Below, in pieces: positions 10,544-21,407 of a DNA stretch of 64,000 nucleotides. The position numbers and the translations under genes were made by a program. Below the pieces are notes generated by a model. The model did no database searches. It was not told where the DNA came from and saw only the letters and a program-made list of their open reading frames with translations. This DNA comes from Trematomus loennbergii (Eukaryota; Chordata; Actinopteri; Perciformes; Nototheniidae). The DNA lies in NCBI GenBank assembly GCA_012861695.1, contig JAAOOA010000461.1:154001-218000 (forward strand), given 5' to 3'. Positions within the stretch are counted from its first letter, which is position 1. Each line of letters begins with the position of its first letter.

Positions 10544-13500
10544 TCTGTCCTACCTTGGACTTTTAAGGCTGTTCTGGTCACTATTAACACCTGGAAAGGA
10601 CCTTTCCACCTGGGAGACAAAACATCTTTTTCAAGAGACTTGATTAGCACATTATCTCCGATCTGAAAAGGGTGTGTGGGCTCCTCTCCAGGCTGAGGGA
10701 GCCTGTCAGCCACCTGCCTGTGAAACCTTCTCAACATATTGGTTAGATATTTCACATAGTTAGTCATGTAATCATCTGTCCACAAAAGAGTAAGTTTATG
10801 GGGTGTTACTGGGGGACTGGACCCTGTGTGCATTGGCCTCCCCATTAATACTTCGTGGGGGCTAAGCCCTGTCGTAGCATTTGGTGTGCTTCTGATGGAG
10901 CACAGGACTAGTGGTAGTGCATCTACCCATTTCAATCCTGTGGTCAACATTGTCTTGGTGAGTTTCTCCTTTATGGTCAAGTTCATTCTCTCAACCTGTC
11001 CTGAGCTTTGTGGGTGATAGGGAACGTGCAACTGCCATCTGAACCCTAACACTGTAGCTAGACTCTGGGTTATCTTAGAAATGAATGCTGGACCTCTGTC
11101 ACTGTTAATTCCTGTGGGCACACCAAATCTAGGAATAACATCTTTGAGAAGACACTTTACAACTGTTCTAGCGTCTTCTTTTCTGGTTGGGTAGGCCTCT
11201 ACCCATTTAGAGAACTGGCACACTATTACCAAGAGATACTTGCAACCTTGGCATGGTGGCATGTGTGAGAAGTCGATTTGCATATTTACAAAGGGCCCCG
11301 ACGGGGGTACCAAGTGTTCGTGTTGGACTGGGCCACTTTTCTTTCTGGTCTGCTGGCATATCATGCATCTATCTACTAGGGCCTGTGTAGCTAGTGTGAT
11401 GCCTGGGGCAAACCATTGTGATCTTATAATCCCATTCATCCCTCCTTTTCCTACATGTGTTGAGCCATGTGCAACATGTGCCAAAACATGTAGGAACGAA
11501 CGGGGGCAGACCATTCGGCCATCTGGGTGGAGCCACAAGCGGGACTCAGCGTCAAGTGTACAACTTCTGCGCAGCCATAAGTCTTTCTCCCTATCATCAG
11601 CGCGGGCTTGCATGTCCGCGACATCATTAAAGGAAGGTAAAGAAATGGGTTCAGCGGGTTGTGTGGAGGAACATTGGAGCACCATGGAGGAGGAGGAAAT
11701 GGCCGCTTGTTTAGCCGCTGTGTCGGCTAATGCATTTCCGCGTGAAATAGGATCATCAGAATTTTTGTGAGCAGCACATTTAACTACTGCTAGCTGTGCA
11801 GGGAGCAGGATAGCTTCTAACAGTTGAGCCACTAACGCATGATGTTGAATCGGCTTACCAGTTGATGTTAAGAAACCGCGCATTTTCCACAAGACTCCAA
11901 AATCGTGGCATACACCGAAAGCATACCTGGAGTCTGTGAAAATGGTCGCAACTTTATCTTTAGCCAGAATGCATGCTCTGAGTAGAGCATATAACTCTGC
12001 CGCCTGAGCCGACGTGCCATTGGGCAACGCTCGGCTTTCTAAGACTTCCCAGTCGTTCACAACAGCATAGCCAGCTAAATGTAATGTGTCAGACGGTCTA
12101 CAGGCAGACCCGTCTGCGTACAGAATCATATCTGAATTTGGTATTGGTGTTTGCAACATATCAGTTCTGGGGGAAGAAGACAGATCAATGGTTGTGATAC
12201 AGTCATGTGTTAGGTCAAAGTCTGGTATTGGGACCAGTGTGGCCGGATTCAGAGGAGGGGAGCGCTTAAGAGTGATGTGCGGGCTTGAAAGAATGACCGC
12301 CTCATAACCAGAGCGCCTTGCTGCTGTCATATGCTGAGTAGCAGAGGTGTTCAGAATGTGCAAAACTGCATGTGGGACATGAACCACACAGTCACTGGCC
12401 AGTACAATGGGAGAGGATTGTTTGATAACTATTGCAACTGCGGCCACAGCTCGCAGGCATGAAGGCATACCAAGTACCACAGGGGAAAGTCGAGACGAAT
12501 AGTACGCCACAGGCCGGTAGTTAGAGCCATGCTTTTGTACCAAAATGCCTGTTGCAAAGCCCCCCTTTTCATGGACGTGAAGATGAAATGGTTGATGGTA
12601 ATCAGGGAGACCCAGGGCCGGAGCCGATGTGAGGGCCTGCTTTAAATCCTGAAAGGCTGTGTGCATGTCCTCAGACCATTGAACAATGTTGGGGGCGGCC
12701 TGCAGAGTGGCAGCACGCAGGACGGAGTCCATAGCAGCGTACTCGTATATCCAATGTCTGCAGTAGTTTGCCATGCCCAAGAAGGAAAGCATTTCCTTCT
12801 TTGTGTGCGGTGGTGGCACTTTGTTCAAAAGGCAGACTCTCGCAGGTGAGAGGAGGCGGTGTCCATCTCTCAGAATGTGACCCAAATACGTGACCTCTGT
12901 CTGGCAGTATTGTAACTTGGCCAGGGATGCTCTGTGTCCGCATTCAGAAAGTCTTTTCATGAGCAGAATGGAGTCAATGCGACAGGCGTCTTTGTTAGGG
13001 GATGCAATCAAGAGGTCATCAGCATACTGAAGGAGGGTGCTACCCCCTGTAAGGACCAAGGGGTCCAGGTCTCTTTTAACAGCTGCAGCGTACACAGTAG
13101 GTGATTCGACAAAGCCCTGTGGGAGGCGCGTGTATGTGATTTGTTTACCTCTGAATGTAAATGCAAACAGATACTGGCTTTCTGGATGCAAGGGAATAGA
13201 GAAAAATGCTGAACAAAGATCAATGACTGTGTAATGTGTCGAGTCTGGGGCAAAGAAGCAAGGATCGAATTGGTGTCAGGCACAATGGGTGCTGTTGGAA
13301 TGACAATGGCATTAATAGCTTGCAAATCTTGGACAAAGCGCCACTCATCAGGGCGATTGTGCTTCGGGATTGGCAAAATGGGTGTATTGCAGGGGCTTGA
13401 GGTGTAAACCAAGACCCCTTGATTGAGCAATGACTGTATTACCCCCTCAATGCCCAAAATGGCTTTTTGGGGTAAATTGTACTGTCTGATCGCTGGCAAT

Positions 13501-14507
13501 CTGGCATTGGCCTTAAGTGTCACTCTGTGAGGGGGAGCAGAACTTACAAACCCCACATGATTCTTGTGCTTGGCCCATAATGTGGCTGGAACCTCGGAAA
13601 AGTCTGAAGGAGGGCCATACTTTGTGGGAGGAGGTGGTTGTAAATGAAGAAATGTGCTCTGGGGAAGAGAAATGGGCTCAGGGAGACGCATGTAATGTTC
13701 CTCCCCAAGGTTGATCAGATTGGGTGTGTGTGTGTGAGGGAAAGAAGCTGTTACAGCTTCCAACCGAGCATGGCAGTGGGCTGCCATAGCCCCCACCTCC
13801 TCAGGACTACTGCCTGGAGTGACAGCTACGGTGACGTGAGGGACAGTTTCAACAACATGAAGGCCCTGCTGTGGGGGTGTGAGCCTAACAGGCAACGCAC
13901 ACCCCTGAGGTCCTAAAAATAGAAACTGCTCGCATTCCAACTGATCTGAGCTGTTGCAAAAACTCCTAGCTGATAGTGCATACTCATTGGAGGGGTTAAA
14001 TGCAGCTGTGCAGTGACAATGTAACACTGGCCTCATAGATGACATCATAGAGGCACATACTGGGGAAATGCTAGCAATGTTTTGAATCCCCTTTGTGGAA
14101 AAAATGGAAATCATTTGGAAATCTGGAAATGACCAACAATAAAGATTGTTTTGGGATGAGTGTATGAATTGAACAGCCTGATATACCCTGTTATCTGGAA
14201 TTGTCAAATACAATCCGTCTGGTGTGCAATGTATGGTTGCTTGTAGCTTACACAGTAGGTCTCTGCCCATTAGGTTAATTGGGCTGCCATCTGAAATAAT
14301 GAAAGTGTGTTGCACATGTGATCCTTCAACTGAAATGTTAGTTCTCTCTGACATAGGCTCTGCCATTGGAACGCCGGAAACGCCTACAGTGGTAATGAAA
14401 GAGTTTGTTGCTTTACACACTTGCTCCTTTGTTCTTACTGCTGATAGTGTGGCACCACTGTCAACCAAAATGTCAACAGTTGTGCCATTTACCTCAACTG
14501 GCATCAT
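10471..14507 (-). pseudogene. pol: Retroviral pol: protease, reverse transcriptase, RNase H, integrase
   Basis: Two overlapping minus-strand frames (13,008-14,507 and 10,471-13,191) together hold the pol domains. The protease has an LVDSGA active site near 14,460. The reverse transcriptase starts near 13,560 and has YADD near 13,015-13,026. RNase H lies around 11,760-12,130, with its Asp, Glu, Asp series and an AAHK stretch. The integrase has an HX3H...CX2C zinc finger (about 11,350-11,490) and a DDE core (about 10,950-11,260), followed by a C-terminal chromodomain-free tail. The frame change falls inside the RT palm around 13,190-13,260, so no single product spans it. Domain order and motifs fit orthoretroviruses near the gamma/epsilon group. 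A tree would be needed to place it more finely. Confidence 0.92.
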
Positions 14508-14578
14508 TGGATCCTCACGGGGGTTAGTGGAAAGGCGAATAGTTGCTGCTTGAATGGGGAAATGTTGTGTTTCTGATC

Positions 14579-16365
14579 CTATTCCTCCATGGCCTCCCTA
14601 TAGTTGATTATAGCCACCCTGTGTTGCTGCATACTGCCCCTGCTGGGCCTGCCTGTCATAGGGTGGAAACTGGCTGTAGGCCAGAGGTGGGGGTGGTGTA
14701 TATGATGCAAGTGCGGGCGGCGGTGGTGGAGACACAGCAGGCAAGTTTGATGTGTGTGCTGCTGTGCTCCCCACCTGTTGGGGCATCTACTTGCCCAATG
14801 ATCTGTTCGGCCACAGACATGGCAGTGCATTGGCCTTTGGGTGTTTTTGTTCGGCTTCCTGTTTTGAGGACCCTGTGACTGTCCTGAGTTCTGATACTGT
14901 TGTGTGCGATTTTGTCCCTGAGACTGCTGTGAATAATTCTGACCCTGATAAGCCTGTGTGCTACTCTCAGGAATTGTTGTAGCAACTGCCTGCTTCTGGG
15001 GGTCAGAAATATCTGGCTTCTGTGTAGGGCTCGCATGGTGGCAACAGTGGTCTTCCAGGTTTTCGTCTGCCAATCAGGGGTGGCTAACATGTAAGCCTGT
15101 GCTGCCTCTGGGATAAGGTTATGCAATAAGCTCTGTACTGCAAACAAATCATTGATCTCCCTTTTAATGCCTGCATTGTTGTCCCACACTGTCATGAATC
15201 TCTGGATAAATTCTGGCACTGTCTCTGTTGGGCCCTGGATGCAAGCCATGACCTGAGAAAAATCAGTGTGGGTTTTAGCGCATGCTCTGATAGCTTTAGT
15301 GGCGTCACTCTCTAGCCACTTAGTGAGGGGCTGTTCTACGGGCCAATCTCCTGCCTCTGTGCAGTCTGGAAATTTAAACTCATCTTTGCACGTGGGCCAA
15401 TCTGACTTGTATGTGAGCACGATTAGCTGCTTAGCATCATGCACCAGACATTGGACCAGCCCCCTGATTCTGAAAACGGGCTGGATGCTTCACCAGAAGC
15501 CCCACTTTCGCTCTCGGGGTCTGACTTGTGTGTCTCTGTTAGGTCTAGCTCCTTTCTCTTTTTCTCTCTTTCTCTCTCTGCCTCAATGCCCTGCTGTACT
15601 GCTAACTGTCTCCGTTTTAATTCTGCCTGGCGTGCCAACTCTGTCTCCTTTTTTTCTGCCATTTCTTTTCTGCCTGGCTGTTTATGATAGCGGCAGCTGC
15701 CAGTAGCAAGTCGTTATCTGAGTTCCTGGCAATAGGATTTGGTTCATTTATGTCTGCAGAAAGGATACTTTGGGACAAAGTGTTACAGTGTGCTCTTTGA
15801 TCAGGCTCTGTGTCAGCGGGACCCCTGCGTCTGTCAAAATGCTAATTACTCGGGACAGGAGGGGAGGTTTGCCCTGGCGCTTGAGCCAGTCAAACATTAC
15901 AGCCTTAGCTATGGCCGCAACATCTTTGCCATGTCTCTGTTTTATCTTGGACATGTTTTCTGCTCTAACATCAAAAGCGGCTTCTAGGCTGAGCAAGTGG
16001 CAACCCGCAACACATTTAGAAACATTATCAATCAGAGTTTTGAGCTCACTTGAGCCCCACTCACCACTTCCACTTTCACTCTTTTTTTCCTGACATACTT
16101 TTCTGTCTGCCACAGACATCCACGCTCTCACACATTCTCTCATGTACTCTGTTTCCCAAGAGGGATTTGTCTCTTCCTCCACAATTTGATGCGCTTGCCA
16201 CAGCACACTTAAGTCAAAAGTGCCTGTGTATGGCCAATCAAACGGAATTCTCCCTCTCAGATTGCTTTGTTGTGAGAATTCACACATCAGTGCTGTAAAA
16301 GGCATCACATGATTCCAGCCCATTGCTCTGCCGACTATCCCTGACGGCATATTTGGGGAAAACAT
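14579..16365 (-). pseudogene. gag: Retroviral gag, frame broken
   Basis: Three minus-strand frames form a gag-like series. 15,748-16,365 is an N-terminal matrix-like part. 15,423-15,662 is a Lys/Glu/Arg-rich coiled-coil-like linker. 14,656-15,444 is a capsid part with a major-homology-like stretch (GPTE...FIQRF) near 15,195-15,235. 14,579-15,073 is a Gln-rich tail with one CX2CX4HX4C zinc knuckle near 14,790-14,835 and a Pro/Tyr-rich end. The frame changes between these parts at least twice. The first Met at 16,365 is the first in-frame one I see; the true start could lie upstream in the long leader. Confidence 0.85.
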
Positions 16366-17638
16366 GTGTGTGTAGTTCTGGTTGTCTGTTGCAAATTTGG
16401 GGGGGGGCTCTTTATTGTCTGTGTCTTAGCTCTAACAACCGGTCCCGTTGTGGACACATGATTACCCATTTTACGGTTAGTACAAGAAAACCCACACTGC
16501 AATTAGACAAACAAACATGAACTCATAATAAACAACAATGCGACAGCAAAGTTCATCCAGCTCAATTTAGTCCGGATTAAAGAGGTTTCAGAGGGGGTAG
16601 GGACTATTTGATCTCTCCCAATGGGAACCCAGTGGGGTACCTTGTCTCGTACCTCCACCCTTGTATACAAGTCCTTAGATCGGTGCCTGAAGACCGTCCA
16701 AGAGCAATAACTAGCTTATCCCCTTGCGACTCCACTATCCCTGCTCTAGTGGTGCTATGCCCCCCCGATCAGGAGCACATAGACTTTTTTTCCTCTACCC
16801 TTTCTATCCGAAACCACACAGTTAACTGTAGTCCTGCTCGACCAGCCTATACACCTCCCATCATGCTCATCCCAACGATGAAACACAGTTTTGCTCTACA
16901 CTTGCATACCACTGCCCACCCATGATCAATTAGCCTATAATTTTATGTATGCACCCCGGACCGACACCAGCTCCTCAGCAATGTAGGGTGCCTGTCGCAT
17001 CAGGTAATGCACGCACCTCGCACCTGCCAGCACATCTCTGAATGTAAATGGCCACAAGCCACGAGAGTGCCTTTTAAACAGTCTCGTTTTTAATAGAGAC
17101 GGCGGTGGTGTGAGTTAAAGTTATAGACAAAAGCTGTGATTTTCTCCCTCTGAGTTCACTTCACCAGCTCATGCAGATACGGGGAGGTATTTGACACACA
17201 TTCCCCGGAGCTGCAGCAGCTGGAGCAGTGTTTTTTTTAGAGGCGCTGGGGGTAATATCTCTGGCTGCTTTAGTTAACTGCTAGTGTTGGCCGCTGAAAC
17301 CCCCGGAATCTCGGCGATTTGTTCATTACAAATCTCTATTTTGATTTCACACAGAAGTTCCACTTTACTGCTGCCCTCATTAAGGTCTTTTTAAACATCT
17401 CCGTGTATGCTTGCACAGCACATACGTCCCGAGCAGCACACACAGAGGGAACCAGCCAAGACAGAGTCCCTGGATGATCCCCTGGGGTTACTAGCCCCAA
17501 ATGTTCATTAACCAAAACGAAACGCAGCCGCTTAGCTTCACAGATAATTTTAGGATACCGTCAATCACAGATTCTGGTAAGGCAATGTCAAAATGTAGAT
17601 TTGAAATCACACTTACCAGTCTCTGAAGATATGTTGGT
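16366..17638 (-). other. Retroviral leader between primer site and gag
   Basis: About 1.27 kb on the minus strand separates the primer-binding site from the first gag-like frame. I find no convincing frame in it. It should hold the splice donor for env and the packaging signal, but neither can be located by eye. A leader of this length is longer than in many simple retroviruses. Confidence 0.55.
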
Positions 17639-17656
17639 ATCCTGCCGACAACGCCA
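17639..17656 (-). promoter_or_regulatory. Primer-binding site, tRNA-Ser-like
   Basis: The plus strand reads ATCCTGCCGACAACGCCA, which resembles the 3' end of vertebrate tRNA-Ser(AGA) including CCA (one mismatch to the form I know). The minus strand therefore starts TGGCGTTGTC three bases after the 5' LTR. Confidence 0.72.
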
Positions 17657-17659
17657 ATT

Positions 17660-18151
17660 TGTGGAGGAAACTTCTGTGTAGTAATGCATGGAGTCACCGA
17701 CTCAGGAAGGAGACACGGTGAGAGTTGGAGCTTTGATGTCAAACACTGATGGGTTTATTCAGAGTATTCGGCCGGAGGATTCACATCACAAATCAAAGAG
17801 TCAGAGGTTCTGACTCCACGGTAGAGTTGCCACATCAATTCTGAAGAACCTCTCTCTATGCTAGACCTTTTAACAGGTTCACAGAGAGAAATCAACATCT
17901 CTGAAGGAGTAGACTAAACACTGAATCATCTTCGTCCAACGCTCATGGCCTCAAGGATTTCACATCCTAGAGCCCACAAACACCGATAAAGAAGTGCTTC
18001 AGTGTTCTCACAACAATTACCCTTCGTGCCAGACAAGTTGACCGGTCTCACACTGGGGACAACAACACATATGGCACCAAGGCCTTTCCTTAAAGGAAAT
18101 AACACATGTCAGAGTAAAAGGTTAGATATCTAGAAGAATTATTCCTTAACA
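17660..18151 (-). mobile_element. 5' LTR of the endogenous retrovirus
   Basis: 492 bases, same length as the 3' LTR. By eye they differ by four substitutions and two compensating 1-base indels. AATAAA on the minus strand is at 17,754-17,759. The right flank is ATAGCTATGTG, the inside of an ephx2 intron-3 repeat arm. Confidence 0.93.
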
Positions 18152-18419
18152 ATAGCTATGTGATTAACATGATGATTCAGCCTCTATGGAGATAGACATA
18201 TGACAAGCATGCTCATTTCTGACGTGGAGCTAATCTGAAGTAAACATTGAATACTGCTTTCTATTCCTCCATCTTGTGACTGTGTAACTCCCTCTCTTGG
18301 ATATCAGCATGTGAAGGACACTGTTCAGGAACTAGTTGATGCTCTGTATGTGATGACTACTTCCATTCTGGAGAGGATCACAGATACATGGATCCTGAGA
18401 TTGAAGCTCAAGCCGGTGA
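18152..18419 (+). repeat. Inverted-repeat left arm, truncated by retroviral LTR
   Basis: This is the intron-3 arm starting at ATAGCTATGTG, directly after the LTR. The first ~130 bases present in the other copies are missing. Its partner arm is 19,757-20,030. Confidence 0.85.
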
Positions 18420-18444
18420 CGAGTGATATTTTTCTAACAATCAG

Positions 18445-19701
18445 GGTTACTGACAGCCGTGCTGGCCAATCACTGGCTGGATGACAGCGCGGCAGGAGAT
18501 GGCCCCGCCCATCTGCTCTCGCTGCTTGGCGGCCGTTTCGACCTGGTCCTCCAGTCGTTCGCTCAGGTCACATGGTCCCCGAGCCCGCCATGTTCAGGTG
18601 CGCTCTGAAGCACCTGGGAGTGACGTCCCAACAGGTGAGCGGCGCATACGCTAAAGTCATGACATTGTACAAAATATTGAGTTCAGCTGGTTTTTGTTTT
18701 AGCTCTCTGCAGCACATTGGACCTGTTCAGTAATCCATCAACCCAAACCTAGACCATCTTTCTATATTTACTGTTAACTTGGAAGAGGAGCTTTGCTAAT
18801 GCAACAACATGCCTAATATTTCCAGCTTGTAAAATCATGGAAACAGGAAGCTAAGTCTTCTTGCTCTTAACGTTGTGAGCCTTAACATACAGCGTTTGGT
18901 TCTCAGTGTACAAAAGTACACAAAGAGTACACATCTGACTGCAGCCAAGCCCGGATGCACCAGATAGAAACCTCCTTAAAGGTAGTGTTAGTAACGTGTG
19001 CAGACGGTCAGCACAGTTTGATCAGCCCTTCTCCTCTCAGGCCGTGTGGCTGGATGCAGATGAGGAAGGTGTGAAGGCAGCAGAGGGAGTGGGGATGAAG
19101 GCCATCTTGGTGGAAAACCTGGACGACGCTCTGAAGAAACTGGCCCACTTCACAGGAGTTCAGGTGTGGACAGTTCCTACCTTTCTGCTTTATAGGAAGG
19201 ACACAACACGACTGGGCATTGATAAAGACACATCAGGGTGGATTACGGCGAGACAGGCTAAAGCATGTCCATTTAGAGGTTTATTTGAGCATCTCTGTCT
19301 ATTTGTAGAAAGATTACTTAAAGTTAGCATCAATAACGCCTCATTTGCATATTTAAACACAAGATAAATATGCAATGTAAGCCCATGCAGACAAGGAGTT
19401 ATGTCTGTTAGAGATGACTTGTGTTTTAGTGAAGGTGAATGTGTGTTTCAGGCTGATGGAGCAGAGAGTCCTCCGCCCTCCTGCAGCCCTGAGGAAGTGT
19501 CTCATGGATTCGTTACCATCAGGGTAATCATCTCTTCAAGAAGAGAGTAAACCACAGTGTAGATGTTGTTTCCTGTATGTTTAACGGTAATATTTCTCAC
19601 GTGTCAGCCCGTGTGAGGACCCATTTTGTTGAATGGGCTCAGGTCCGCCCGTCCTGCTGTGCCACGGCTTCCCTGAGAGCTGGTTCTCCTGGAGGTTCCA
19701 G
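18445..19701 (+). pseudogene. ephx2: ephx2-like partial copy, exons 4-7 only
   Basis: Exons 18,445-18,634, 19,041-19,163, 19,452-19,523 and 19,608-19,701 repeat exons 4-7 of the copy at 3,643-4,903, with their introns. Exon 4 has one base deleted and exon 7 two, so the frame is broken. There is no exon 1-3 or 8-11. The left edge is the retroviral LTR, inside the intron-3 inverted-repeat arm. The right edge at 20,030/20,031 is the same junction to the NLR flank as in unit 2. It looks like a recombination remnant, not a gene. Confidence 0.9.
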
Positions 19702-19756
19702 GTAACACGAAACACAACCTTTCATAAAGCACAAGTGTTAGACAGACACCGTCACC

Positions 19757-20030
19757 GGCTTGAGCTTCAATCTCAGGATCCATGTATCTGTGATCCTCTC
19801 CAGAATGGAAGGAGTCATCACATACAGAGCATCAACTAGTTCCTGAACAGTGTCCTTCACATGCTGATATCCAAGAGAGGGAGTTACACAGTCACAAGAT
19901 GGAGGAATAGAAAGCAGTATTCAATGTTTACTTCAGATTAGCTCCACGTCAGAAATGAGCATGCTTGTCATATGTCTATCTCCATAGAGGCTGAATCATC
20001 ATGTTAATCACATAGCTATCATATGCCTCA
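19757..20030 (-). repeat. Inverted-repeat right arm, truncated, unit 1 second ephx2 fragment
   Basis: Reverse complement of the intron-3 arm. It ends at TCATATGCCTCA where the NLR 3' flank begins. Confidence 0.85.
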
Positions 20031-21340
20031 GCGTCAGAGAGGGCTTCCCACAATGCACCTGTTCAGACCCGTCAAAGATCGTATATTAGAAAGATGGATT
20101 TTGGAAAAACAGCTGAGCTTGTTTCACCAACAAAACAAAACATGCCAAAATGTACCAGTTGGAACTGTGGCTGCATAAGATAAGTGTTATGAATATATTA
20201 GATTTACAGAAGTACACTTTACGATATGTTAGAGTTATTTACAGAAAATATTAAATGTGTCCTAAGACGTTGCACATCATTTTAATACGATGTTGTTTTG
20301 CGTAACTGATTGGCATATTTTGCACTTGTATTGCAACCAGAGGTCAAGAAAACAGTTTACAGCAGGTCACAATAAATAGTGTGTTTTAATAAAGAGACCA
20401 GGCAGTAAAGCTGTGAGCTCTGTCACTGTGCACAGCCTTAAACTCAACCCAGAATGCATTGCTCACACAAAGACACTTATCAAAGTATGAAAAACATGAA
20501 TTCATATTTTGATATAACAGTTCTGGCCTTTTTGAGGAAATTCTAATTCCCTTAAGAGAAACTGATAAAGAGTCATGGACAAAGTTTGTCTATATTTAAT
20601 AAAGTAAAAAAATATAGAATTGAAATGGATCTGAAAAGCAGGAACAGAGCAGCTTGATCCTCAGAGGAGAAAGAGGTTCTGCTCACAGTCACATTATAGA
20701 GTAGAGGGAGAATATCCACCTGGTCCCACCCATCATTTCCTTCAGTCATTATCTAAACATCCAATCATTAACCCATTAAACCCCAGTTCTTTAACCATTT
20801 GGAAATCCACCTTTTGCCCTTCCTGAAATGTAAATCCTCAACATGTCTCTGTTAAACATATAGGACTAAAAATACTATTGAACCGAGTAAAAGGCAATCA
20901 GAGTATAAAACATAATCTATATACAGGGAAGGAAATCATGATTTGATCCCTTGCAGTTGTTCTAACTTTGCCCACAAGGTATGAACAGTCTATCATTTGA
21001 ATGGTAGGTTTATTTGAACAGTGAGAGTAAGAATATCAAAAAGCAAATTCAGAAATGAACATTATATAAAAGATACAATTTATTTGCATTTAACGGTGGG
21101 ATATAAGTCTTTGATCCCCTTGCAGAGGATCATTTGACACGACACACACAAAGCATTTAACCGTGTTCAATTAGGAGAGTAATAAATATGCGTACCATAA
21201 ATGAATAATCTATAGTACCTCCAGAACAAAAAGTCATGGATGTAAACGGATCCCATCATACACAGAGTCAGTATGTAATGATCGTTAGAGATGGATCAGT
21301 TATTCCCTGATTGGCAGATTCCACCCACACTGACGGAGGG
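20031..21340. other. Intergenic / NLR 3' flank, unit 1
   Basis: No gene is seen. Minus-strand polyadenylation signals (TTTATT on the plus strand) at about 21,009-21,014 and 21,079-21,084 lie 250-330 bases past the NLR stop and may end its transcript. Confidence 0.5.
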
Positions 21341-21407
21341 TCACCATATTTCAAACTTCTTGTCTTTCTCAAAGGATGTCCTCTCCACAATGTTGTTCCC
21401 GAACAGT
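21341..21407 (-). CDS. Terminal exon of NLR, unit 1
   Basis: About 21 codons plus TGA, encoding LFGNNIVERTSFEKDKK and a FEIW end. It follows the 84-nt LRR exon at 21,539-21,622 (LSHNNITDAS start). The pair is a typical NLR 3' end, which fixes the gene's strand and stop. Confidence 0.82.

Larger units (their letters stand above)
7117..18151 (-). mobile_element. Endogenous retrovirus, gamma-type env, near full length
   Basis: Read on the minus strand the order is 5' LTR (17,660-18,151), tRNA-Ser-like primer site, ~1.3-kb leader, gag, protease, reverse transcriptase, RNase H, integrase, env, polypurine tract and 3' LTR (7,117-7,608). All main domains can be recognised, but gag, pol and env each have frame breaks, so it is not intact as given. 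LTR identity is high: four substitutions and two 1-base indels by eye over 492 bases. The 5-base flanks are ATGGC (left) and ATAGC (right). They do not match exactly, and the wider flanks belong to different ephx2 introns. Confidence 0.93.

Noticed and set aside
11240..11770. 176-codon plus-strand frame opposite pol
   Set aside because: It is antisense to the integrase/RNase H region, whose domains are clear on the minus strand. Shadow frame.
14224..15706. Several plus-strand frames of 75-146 codons opposite gag/protease
   Set aside because: Shadows of the minus-strand retroviral genes.
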